Source: Planctomycetota bacterium (GTDB lineage Bacteria; Planctomycetota; SZUA-567). From it: a stretch of DNA of 8,151 nt. Positions 1 to 6,512 of the stretch are shown one piece after another (position 1 is the stretch's first letter; each line of letters starts with the position of its first letter). The stretch covers positions 1 to 8,151 of the forward strand of contig JAJBSZ010000150.1 in NCBI GenBank assembly GCA_020861125.1. Direction: 5' to 3'. The notes below the pieces were generated by a model. That model saw only the letters and a program-made list of their open reading frames with translations. It made no database searches and was not told where the DNA came from. The translations under genes and the position numbers were made by a program.

Positions 1-1
1 C

Positions 2-1270
2 CCGGACGGCGGCGGGGTCCAACGCGGTCTCGAATACGCCATCGTCGACGAGGCGGATTCGGTTCTCATCGACGAGGCCGTCACCCCCCTCATTATTTCT
101 TCGGAAGGACACAACAAGGAACAGGAGGAATCGTTTGTCGTCGGCTGCCGCATCGCCAAAGCACTCACGGAAAAACAGGACTTCACCCTGGACCTGAAAT
201 ACAAGGAAATCGAGTTCACCGCTGCCGGTCGGGAACGGATCCGGGAAATGGCCGCACCCTACGGCGGCATCTGGAAGGGAGCCCGACGTCGCGAGGAAAT
301 CGTCCATCAGGCGCTCACCGCCCGCTACTTTTTCCGCCGCGGCTCGGAATACATACTCGATGAAGGCAAGGTGGTGATCGTGGATGAATCCACCGGCCGC
401 CTGATGCCGGACCGAAGCTGGCGCGACGGGCTGCATCAGGCGGTGGAGGCCAAGGAGGGCGTCGAACTTACCCCGGCCAAGGAGACCATGGCGCGGATCA
501 GTTTCCAGCGCTTTTTCCGCCTGTACGAAAAACTGTCCGGCATGACCGGTACCGCCGGTGAGGCGCGCGGCGAGTTCTGGCACGTGTATCGCCTGCCCGT
601 GGTGCCCATTCCCACCAACAAACCATGCCGACGGATCATGCTTCAGGCGAAATTTTGTTCAAGCCAAGTGAACAAATGGGACGAAGTAATGAAAGAGATA
701 AAAACGGTTAATTCTACCGGCCGACCCATTCTGGTGGGAACGCGCAGTATCCGGGCCAACGAACATCTGAGCGACCTGCTGACGGAAGCTGGGTTGGAAC
801 ACCAGGTGCTGAACGCCGTGCACCACCGGCGGGAAGCGGAGATCGTGGCCCGGGCTGGCCAGCGGGGCACCATAACTGTAGCCACCAACATGGCCGGCCG
901 GGGCACCGACATCAAACTGCCGGAAGTATGCCGAACCTTGGGCGGCTTGCACGTTATCGCCACCGAGCGCCACCTCTCGGCTCGGGTGGACCGCCAGCTC
1001 TTCGGCCGCTGCTCGCGCCAGGGCGATCCCGGCAGCGCCATCGCGATCCTCAGTTACGACGACGAACTTCCTCGGCGATTTTGCCCGTGGCTTTCACGCA
1101 TCCTGCTTCGCTTTCCGCTGGCGGTCCGATTGAGCCCAGAGCTGGCGATGCTGGTGTTCACGCGGGCGGAGCGTCGGGCCGAACGCATGGCCTTCCGCCA
1201 ACGCCAGGGGGTCCTGCATTCCGATACATGGCTCAAGGAGCATCTCGGATTCGCCGGGAGCGACCTATGA
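2..1270 (+). CDS. SecA-like ATPase lacking the usual C-terminal region (5' end outside window)
   Basis: The frame is open from the window edge, so the N-terminus with the Walker A loop is missing; 422 residues are visible. Seen: the SecA Walker B stretch IVDEAD (residues 14-19) followed by IDEAVTPLIIS, where canonical SecA has IDEARTPLIIS; the preprotein crosslinking domain with VDESTGRLMP, DGLHQAVEAKEG and LYEKLSGMTGTA; then the second nucleotide-binding domain with TNMAGRGTDI (295-304) and QLFGRCSRQGDPGS (332-345). Known: SecA is the cytoplasmic ATPase that pushes preproteins through SecYEG, and is usually about 800-900 residues. Here only about 70 residues follow the last helicase motif, rich in Arg and Glu and ending with WLKEHLGF, so most of the scaffold/wing region and the Cys-rich tail are absent. 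The helicase motif VI region departs from the usual QLRGRSGRQGDPGS. The coupled TolC gene suggests a specialised export role (inference). Family assignment is firm; the substrate is unknown. Confidence 0.93.
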   Translation, partial: PDGGGVQRGLEYAIVDEADSVLIDEAVTPLIISSEGHNKEQEESFVVGCRIAKALTEKQDFTLDLKYKEIEFTAAGRERIREMAAPYGGIWKGARRREEIVHQALTARYFFRRGSEYILDEGKVVIVDESTGRLMPDRSWRDGLHQAVEAKEGVELTPAKETMARISFQRFFRLYEKLSGMTGTAGEARGEFWHVYRLPVVPIPTNKPCRRIMLQAKFCSSQVNKWDEVMKEIKTVNSTGRPILVGTRSIRANEHLSDLLTEAGLEHQVLNAVHHRREAEIVARAGQRGTITVATNMAGRGTDIKLPEVCRTLGGLHVIATERHLSARVDRQLFGRCSRQGDPGSAIAILSYDDELPRRFCPWLSRILLRFPLAVRLSPELAMLVFTRAERRAERMAFRQRQGVLHSDTWLKEHLGFAGSDL

Positions 1271-1286
1271 CCCTTCAGAAAGAATC

Positions 1287-2897
1287 ATGCCTAACCGCCG
1301 CCGCCTTCGCCGAAGCCTTGCCCTCGTGGCCGCCACGGCCCTGTGGCATGGCTATGGACTGGTCAAGGCGGGGGAACAACCGCAGCGGGCGCTTTTCATC
1401 ATCCGCGAAGGACCGCGAAGCACTTCCGTCCAGGAGCAAATCTCTTCCGCCTTCAAACCGGTGACCGTCGCCGACTTCTCCGACGAAGGGCCGGCCCTGC
1501 CCCTCACCCTCCGCGACGTGGTGGCGGCGGCCCTGGAAGGGAACAACGATATCCGGGTCGCTTCCCATCGGCCCGACCAGGCGCGGGCCGGCATCACCGA
1601 AGCCATGGCCGCCTATGAACCGGAAGCGTTTGCCGATTGGCAGCGGGCGCACAATTCCAATCCGGCCTCGGTGGCTTCCGGCCGGAATTACGACAGTTCC
1701 TACACCAACGACACGGAACGAATGGGCGTCCGACAGCACCTCCCGTCCGGCGGCACCGTCATGGCCTACCGGGAGTGGAACCAGGGGTCGGAACGCCACA
1801 CCGGCTATTCGTCGCAGCGGGGCAGCGGCGGCGCCTTTGTGCTTGAATTCAGCCAGCCGCTCCTGAACGGCTTCGCCGATCGGGAAAACCGGGCAATAAT
1901 TGAAATCAGCCGCATGCAGCTGGACATTTCCGAGGAGGAACTGCGCCTGACCGCGATGCAGGTGGTGGCGGAATCCATCGAGACCTACTGGACCGTCGCC
2001 CTGGCCCTGGAGGAAGTGCGCATCCACGAGGATACCTTGGCGATGGCCCAAACCCTGCTCGATCGGGAAATCGAGCGGCAGGGAAAAGGTATATCCACCC
2101 CCTTGGATGTGCATCGGGCCAGCGAGGCGGTGGCAACCCGGACGACAAACCTTTTCGTCGCCCGGGAACAGTTGCAGGCCGCGCAGGAGCGGTTGAAATT
2201 ACTCCTGAACACCGCCGGCGCACCCATCGGCGGCGACACCCGCATCGTGCCCGCCGAGGACCTCGAAAGCCGTCCGGTCCGGGCGGATGTCGTGGCGTCG
2301 ATCGAGCGGGCGCTCCTCCACCGCCCCGAGGCGCGGAACGCGGATCTGGCCATCCGGGCCAGCGAGGTCCGGCGCAAATACGCCCGGCACAACCTGCTGC
2401 CGCAACTCAATGTCGGCGGGTCGGTGCGGAGAAACGACCGGCGCTCCACCACGCCCACCTCGACAACCAGCACCGACACCCTCGGCACCGATTGGACGCT
2501 GGGCGTCTCCCTTTCCATGCCCATCGGCAACGTCGCACCGCGCGCCACTCTGCGTCGGGCCGAATCGGAGCTGTCCCAGAGCATCGATGAAAAAAGAAAT
2601 ATCCGCAACGTCATCATGACCGAGGTAAAAACTGCGGTGCATAACCTGACCCTCTCCACCCACGAAATTCCCATCAGCGCCCAGGCGGCGGAAGCGGCGC
2701 GCAAGGTTGTCGAAGGCGAATGGGCCCGGTTCGAACTGAATCAGGTGGGCAACCGGGATCTTCTCCAGGCCCAGGACCTCCTGTCGGTGGCCGAGCGCAG
2801 CCGGGTTCAGTCTCTCGTCAAATACAACGTCAATCTGGTGCGGTTGCTGGCGGCGGAGGGAACCCTGCTGGACCACCTGGGTGTCGCGGTCAAATAG
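1287..2897 (+). CDS. TolC-family outer-membrane channel protein
   Basis: A complete 536-residue protein with an Arg-rich N-terminus and hydrophobic core (about residues 10-26), with likely signal peptidase I cleavage after VKA (residue 28). It contains no Cys, so it is not a NodT-type lipoprotein. Two outer-membrane-efflux-protein repeats are seen: about residues 72-310, opening with LTLRDVVAAALEGNNDI and including FSQPLLNGF and long heptad-like helices; and about 330-530, with HRPEAR, LLPQLNVGGSV, GVSLSMPIGN and the helix around NQVGNRDLLQAQDLL. Proteins of this family form trimeric channels spanning the outer membrane and periplasm, serving type I secretion or efflux. The gene begins 16 bases after the SecA-like stop, so co-transcription is likely and an adaptor gene is expected upstream. 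Its ribosome binding site is weak (AGAAAGA), which fits translational coupling. A stronger site (GGGAG, 1256-1260) serves an ATG at 1267 in another frame that yields only 65 residues. Confidence 0.95.
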   Translation: MPNRRRLRRSLALVAATALWHGYGLVKAGEQPQRALFIIREGPRSTSVQEQISSAFKPVTVADFSDEGPALPLTLRDVVAAALEGNNDIRVASHRPDQARAGITEAMAAYEPEAFADWQRAHNSNPASVASGRNYDSSYTNDTERMGVRQHLPSGGTVMAYREWNQGSERHTGYSSQRGSGGAFVLEFSQPLLNGFADRENRAIIEISRMQLDISEEELRLTAMQVVAESIETYWTVALALEEVRIHEDTLAMAQTLLDREIERQGKGISTPLDVHRASEAVATRTTNLFVAREQLQAAQERLKLLLNTAGAPIGGDTRIVPAEDLESRPVRADVVASIERALLHRPEARNADLAIRASEVRRKYARHNLLPQLNVGGSVRRNDRRSTTPTSTTSTDTLGTDWTLGVSLSMPIGNVAPRATLRRAESELSQSIDEKRNIRNVIMTEVKTAVHNLTLSTHEIPISAQAAEAARKVVEGEWARFELNQVGNRDLLQAQDLLSVAERSRVQSLVKYNVNLVRLLAAEGTLLDHLGVAVK

Positions 2898-2918
2898 GGT
2901 ACCTCCCCCATCCTCCTG

Positions 2919-2950
2919 TTTCCCGGGCGCAGGCTATCGGGAAATTTCCT
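2919..2950 (+). terminator. weak candidate terminator after the TolC gene
   Basis: A 7-base perfect inverted repeat (TTTCCCG at 2919-2925 and CGGGAAA at 2938-2944) with a 12-base loop lies 22 bases after the TolC stop and is followed by TTTCCTT. The stem is short and the T tract is broken, so termination may be inefficient or Rho-dependent. The convergent gene ends at 3095, and the remaining gap shows no strong intrinsic terminator for the minus strand. Confidence 0.3.
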
Positions 2951-3094
2951 TCCACCTGGTTTGTTCTGAGAAAGCTTTCGGTGATTGGCTAATGGCCAGG
3001 GGATGTCGGACGGCGCCGGGTTGACGGTTGCCGGTCCCGATGGAGTTCCCGGCGGTACGCTGTGACCGGGCTGCTTCCCCACCGGCCTTGACGG

Positions 3095-6000
3095 TTAAAA
3101 ATTGAAGCCGGCGGCGGCCACTACCCGGTGGGTACCGTATCCGGAACTTCCGTAGTACTCGTACCGCACGGTCGCATCCCAGGTGTCCGTGGCGTAGCGG
3201 AAGCCGCAGCCGGTGTTCCAGCCGAAGTAGGTTTCCCGCCGTCCCCGGGTGGCCATGACCGGTCCCCCTTCCATACCGGGGAAAGAGTACGTGGTTTTGG
3301 GGCCGGAGGCATTGCAGTACACCGCTATACCGGCGTTGGCAAAAATCGACAGCCGGTACCGGTCGTCCGAATCCAAGTCATATTTCACCGCCGCGTCGAG
3401 GGGGAATTCCGTCTGGCCGTATTTGATGCGTGCATGTTCCCGGTACCCGGTGTCGAACTGGTTGGTTTCGGAATAGTAATGGTACAGGCCGAGGGTGGCC
3501 GACACCGCCAGATTTTCCTGTGGCTGCCAATCGTAGCCGGCGGTGGTGCCGATGGAAAACGTTCCGACCTGAAAGGTGGCATTGTCCCATCCCGCCTGGC
3601 GGCTGAACTGCGTTTTCAGATCGTAATCGGAATAAAGATAATTGATCATGGCCGCGACGTAGGCGCCGGAGAAATGGTTGTAGGTGCCGTAGGCGGAGAA
3701 TGCGTAGGAATCGATGCTCGAATCGTTGTCAAGGGCCGCCTTGTCCTTGTACCCGCCGTGGGTGTAGCCGAAGGTGCCGCCGTAGGTGATGTCGCCGCAC
3801 ATCCGGTCATAGCCGACCAGCGCCCCGCCTGATTTGTAGGTAAACCCGGCATCGCCATGGCGGCGATCGGCTTCCTCCCATCTCCCCAATCCTGCCATCC
3901 AGAACCGGTTTTCCCGATCGGATTCCAGTAAGGCTGCCCCGAGGGCGGAATCACTGCTGAATTCGACTTCCACCGCTTGCCGCAGACGGTTATTCCTGAC
4001 CACCCGGTCCAGAACCGCCGCTTTATTCTGCCGGGCGGTATTGCTGGCGACGGTGATGCTTCTTCCCAGGTCCAGCCCAAAGAAATGATTGGTGATTGCT
4101 TCCACTTCCTCGCGACCCACCACCACCCCGTTGGACGAGGAACCGCTTTGGTAGGCGGCGGTGATGAGGTCGGCGTACAGCTGTGCCTGGTCGGTGACGA
4201 ACTGGATGGAGCCGGACCCCGGTGCGGCGGCGTTGTCCAGGTTTGCCTTGACCACATCGTAGGCCTGTTCGGCGCCGCGGCGGTGGATCATGTGGATGAC
4301 ATCGCCGACTCCGGCCTTATCCAGCACCTTCCCGAGGCTGGTGCGGGCATCGTCCCGGGCGTTCTCGGTCACCGCATAGGTGATTTCATGACCGGTGAAG
4401 CCGAAAGTTTGATCCCGTACGATCCCCGGGCTGCCGTACACCTCCTTCAGGTAGGCGTCGACGTCGGCATCGCTCGCGAAGGTCCTCCCTTCGACGTGGA
4501 ATCCGCTGTAATCGGTGAAGCCGACGACAATATCGCCACTGGTGACGGCGGTGCTGACGATGATGCCGCTGGTGTCTTCCAAGGAGAGGGAAAGCCCGTT
4601 CAGGTCCAGGGCCGCCGGCCCGCCGGCGTCTTCGTTGATGGCCAACACACCGCCATTTCGCAACACCAGACCGGCCCCGGCCAGGACCGCACCGCTGCCG
4701 CCGGTGGTCATGGTGCCGCCGTCAACCACCACGCCGGTGGCGGTGGTGATGGTTCCGCTGAACATCCCCACCGCCCCGGTTCCGATGTGCAGCCCCTCGG
4801 CCGAGGTCACGTCGGCGTTGAAGATGGCGTAGGCATTGGCCGACAGGCCGATACCCGAATTGGCGGCGCCCGTGGTGACGACGTCGCCATCGAAAATAAC
4901 GTTGGTGGCGTCGATGACGATCGCCTGGTCGAGACCGCTTTGCGACGAACCGGTGGTGACGTTGCCGGCAAAGGTGACGCGGCTGTTGAGGGCGATCTGG
5001 GCTTGTCCGGCGTCCAGGGAATTGAGGGTCGGGGCCGTGCCCGTCAGGGCAACGCTGACGATACCGCCGCTCATCGACGAAAAATTCAAATCCGCCATGG
5101 CGATGCCGCTTCCGGCGGCGGTGCCGGCCAATTCGGCGACGCCGTATTCGTCAGTGCCGGTCACCACCTGCCCGGCGCTGATTTCCAGATTGGTGCCGGT
5201 CATGGTCGTGGTATCGAAACGGACGGTACCGGCGATGCCTTTACCCTCCGAATCGAGGGTGACGGTGCCACCCAGAATCCCGCTGGCCGATTCGATGACC
5301 GCGGTCTTTCCCGCCGCCACCAGCATAGTGCTGTTCACGGCATTCTGGAAGATCGCCGTATCCACGTTGGCGCCGAAGACGATGCCGTTGGCATTGGTGG
5401 AATGGACTGGATCGGCGAAGGTGATCGTAAGGGCATTGGCCGGATGGGCGATACCGCTGTTGGCGAGGATGCCGCCCAGGTACATCTGGCCACCCGCGAG
5501 GTCGACGGTGCCTTCCACCAGGGTAACCAGCCCGGTGAACAAGGTGCCGGTCCAGCCACCCTGCGCCGTGTAGCCGCCCGTCACCGTGCTGCCGTACATT
5601 TGCACGCTGCCGCTGGTTCCGGCCAACGCCGAAGCGAGAGCGGCGGCATTGTTGCTGCTGCCGCTTTCAAAGCCCACCGCGCCGCTGTTGGTGATGCTGG
5701 TGTCGACAGTGGCGCCGTCCCGGATGATGAGCATGCCGTAGTTGGTTATGGTGGAGGCGCCGTTCTGGAGCAAGGTTCCGTAAATGTCGAGAATACCGGC
5801 GGCATAGTTGGTCAGTCCGGCGTTGCTGGCGAAACCGGTCTCCAGCGTGCCGCCGGCCTCCACGACAATGGAGCCGAAGTTGCGCACCGTTCCGCCAAAG
5901 GTTCCGCCTTCGATGGTGAGGCTGCCGCTGATGGTCAGGGTGGAATCGGCCGATACGGTGACGTCAACCGGATTCAGACTCGGGTCGACGGAAATCGCGC

Positions 6001-6124
6001 CGGTGATGCGATAGGATCCGTCCAGCGTGAGGTCATCCTGGATATCGGACGCGATGTCGGTGGCGCGCGCTGACGCCACCACAAAAATTCCCAGTGTCAC
6101 CAATACAAAAAGTAACCGGCGCAT
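3095..6124 (-). CDS. autotransporter (type Va) with beta-helix-like passenger and C-terminal barrel
   Basis: A 1009-residue protein. Residues 1-21 form a signal peptide (MRRLLFVLVTLGIFVVASARA). Residues about 25-590 are Gly/Thr/Val/Ala-rich with many short beta-strand patterns such as GSLTIEGGTF and IVVEAGGTLETG, as in pectin-lyase-like autotransporter passengers; no catalytic motif is recognised. Residues about 590-735 look helical and polar, possibly a linker or autochaperone-like segment. Residues about 740-1009 are the autotransporter barrel, beginning FWMAGLGRWEEADRRHGD, with alternating aromatic strands and ending AAAGFNF, a C-terminal Phe as recognised by the Bam machinery. Known: the barrel inserts in the outer membrane and allows surface display of the passenger. 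There are three Cys, all in the barrel (776, 937, 973), which is unusual. The ribosome binding site just before the ATG is atypical (GGGGGGA at 6127-6133, only 3 bases from the ATG). It is convergent with the TolC gene and has a long structured leader. Adhesin or surface layer are guesses. Confidence 0.93.
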   Translation of the reverse strand: MRRLLFVLVTLGIFVVASARATDIASDIQDDLTLDGSYRITGAISVDPSLNPVDVTVSADSTLTISGSLTIEGGTFGGTVRNFGSIVVEAGGTLETGFASNAGLTNYAAGILDIYGTLLQNGASTITNYGMLIIRDGATVDTSITNSGAVGFESGSSNNAAALASALAGTSGSVQMYGSTVTGGYTAQGGWTGTLFTGLVTLVEGTVDLAGGQMYLGGILANSGIAHPANALTITFADPVHSTNANGIVFGANVDTAIFQNAVNSTMLVAAGKTAVIESASGILGGTVTLDSEGKGIAGTVRFDTTTMTGTNLEISAGQVVTGTDEYGVAELAGTAAGSGIAMADLNFSSMSGGIVSVALTGTAPTLNSLDAGQAQIALNSRVTFAGNVTTGSSQSGLDQAIVIDATNVIFDGDVVTTGAANSGIGLSANAYAIFNADVTSAEGLHIGTGAVGMFSGTITTATGVVVDGGTMTTGGSGAVLAGAGLVLRNGGVLAINEDAGGPAALDLNGLSLSLEDTSGIIVSTAVTSGDIVVGFTDYSGFHVEGRTFASDADVDAYLKEVYGSPGIVRDQTFGFTGHEITYAVTENARDDARTSLGKVLDKAGVGDVIHMIHRRGAEQAYDVVKANLDNAAAPGSGSIQFVTDQAQLYADLITAAYQSGSSSNGVVVGREEVEAITNHFFGLDLGRSITVASNTARQNKAAVLDRVVRNNRLRQAVEVEFSSDSALGAALLESDRENRFWMAGLGRWEEADRRHGDAGFTYKSGGALVGYDRMCGDITYGGTFGYTHGGYKDKAALDNDSSIDSYAFSAYGTYNHFSGAYVAAMINYLYSDYDLKTQFSRQAGWDNATFQVGTFSIGTTAGYDWQPQENLAVSATLGLYHYYSETNQFDTGYREHARIKYGQTEFPLDAAVKYDLDSDDRYRLSIFANAGIAVYCNASGPKTTYSFPGMEGGPVMATRGRRETYFGWNTGCGFRYATDTWDATVRYEYYGSSGYGTHRVVAAAGFNF
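4715..4984 (-). repeat. degenerate tandem repeats in the autotransporter passenger
   Basis: Residues about 381-470 contain four related units of 20-26 residues, starting SRVTFAGNVTTG, TNVIFDGDVVTTG, NAYAIFNADVTSA and AVGMFSGTITTA. Each has the pattern [hydrophobic]-F-x-[GA]-[small]-[VI]-T-[TS], followed by a Gly/Ser turn and a second strand ending near an Ile or Val. They look like rungs of a beta-helix. The repeats are recognisable at protein level only; no exact DNA repeat was found. Confidence 0.6.
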
Positions 6125-6140
6125 AGTCCCCCCACATTCG

Positions 6141-6191
6141 TCATCCGGTGGTCAGCAAAACGCAAACTCTGCCACCGGTACTTTCCTCCAC
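6141..6191 (-). CDS. candidate 16-codon leader peptide upstream of the autotransporter gene
   Basis: On the minus strand AGGAGG (6203-6198) lies six bases before a GTG (6191-6189) that opens a short frame, VEESTGGRVCVLLTTG, ending in TGA at 6143-6141, 16 bases before the autotransporter ATG. The Shine-Dalgarno sequence is far better than the one directly before the autotransporter start. The short frame is not in phase with the autotransporter, so it is not an N-terminal extension. It overlaps the hairpin at 6145-6178, so ribosomes translating it would open that hairpin. A role in coupling or attenuation is inference. A purine-rich tract could produce such a site by chance. Confidence 0.28.
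   Translation of the reverse strand: MEESTGGRVCVLLTTG
6145..6178 (-). promoter_or_regulatory. stable hairpin in the autotransporter leader
   Basis: An inverted repeat, CCGGTGG against CCACCGG, extended inward by CAG/CTG after one bulged base, gives about 10 base pairs with a 13-base loop. It sits 20-54 bases upstream of the autotransporter ATG. There is no T tract after it, so it is more likely to act on translation or mRNA stability than as a terminator. It lies within the candidate leader ORF. Confidence 0.45.
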
Positions 6192-6269
6192 CCCGTCCCT
6201 CCTTTTATTAATTACCGAACCATTCGCCGCCGCGCCGTACGAGAACGTTGCTCGGTTGCGTTTGTCTGA

Positions 6270-6380
6270 AACCCGCGGTCGGGTCGCGAATATTAACCGC
6301 AAAAAGCTGAGACGGTTCCTGTCTCTTGTGGCCGAGAGCCAGCGAGAGGGAACGAGGATCCCCGGACCCTGGCCTGTTCC
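6270..6380 (-). promoter_or_regulatory. hairpin-rich leader region of the autotransporter gene
   Basis: Three further inverted repeats lie here: ACCCG/CGGGT with a 4-base loop (6271-6284); GAGAC/GTCTC with a 7-base loop (6309-6325), followed on the minus strand by AGC and five T (6305-6301); and GGAAC plus AGG against CCT plus GTTCC with one bulge (6349-6380). A direct repeat CGAGAG occurs twice, ten bases apart (6333-6338, 6343-6348). The GAGAC hairpin plus T tract resembles a small attenuator read toward the autotransporter. No known riboswitch family is identified with confidence. The rest of the gap 6181-6424 shows AT-rich stretches (TAATAT near 6290, TTAATTAATAAAA near 6206-6216) but no convincing -35/-10 pair. 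Confidence 0.35.
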
Positions 6381-6424
6381 TAACTAATACTGGAAATAAT
6401 GATTGGTTTTTTTTACTCCCCGAC

Positions 6425-6458
6425 AAAAAAAAGGGCCGGGCAGCGGTGCGGTGCCCGG
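6425..6458 (-). terminator. intrinsic terminator of the acetamidase-family gene
   Basis: On the minus strand a perfect 7-bp GC-rich stem (CCGGGCA / TGCCCGG, at 6452-6458 and 6436-6442) with a 9-base loop is followed after three bases by eight T (6432-6425). It lies 55 bases after the stop codon of the gene ending at 6513. This is a textbook Rho-independent terminator. It implies that the downstream autotransporter gene needs its own promoter or readthrough. Confidence 0.85.
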
Positions 6459-6478
6459 TTTCGGACGACGCATGCTGC

Positions 6479-6495
6479 CCGGCCGCGGCGGCCGG
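6479..6495 (-). other. GC hairpin just after the acetamidase-family stop codon
   Basis: CCGGCC and GGCCGG flank a 5-base loop, beginning 17 bases after the stop codon. No T tract follows. It may protect the 3' end of the transcript or be incidental in GC-rich DNA. The true terminator is the hairpin further downstream at 6425-6458. Confidence 0.3.
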
Positions 6496-6512
6496 AGGAT
6501 CGGAGGCTCGGG

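Noticed and set aside
928..1464. Plus-strand frame of 178 residues overlapping the SecA-like and TolC genes.
   Set aside because: Pro/Arg/Ser-rich low-complexity translation out of frame with two clear genes. Only the internal ATG at 1267 is worth noting, and it is reported as a finding.
1275..2114. Minus-strand frame of 279 residues within the TolC gene.
   Set aside because: It is a shadow of the TolC coding frame, rich in Gly, His and Arg, with no family resemblance.
2970..2979. Perfect 10-base palindrome GAAAGCTTTC in the convergent gap.
   Set aside because: It lies between two gene ends where no promoter is expected, and a single short palindrome can occur by chance.
3015..3096. Direct repeat TTGACGGTT (3021-3029, 3088-3096) and GC inverted repeats (GCCGGG/CCCGGC) in the convergent gap.
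   Set aside because: The repeats are too short to indicate an attachment site or mobile element, and the inverted repeats have long loops and no T tract.
3977..6073. Long open frame of 698 residues on the plus strand opposite the autotransporter gene.
   Set aside because: It is antisense to a clear signal-peptide/passenger/barrel protein. Its composition (Gly, Asp, His, Val, Ala rich) is what GC-rich repetitive coding DNA gives on the opposite strand, with no recognisable domain.
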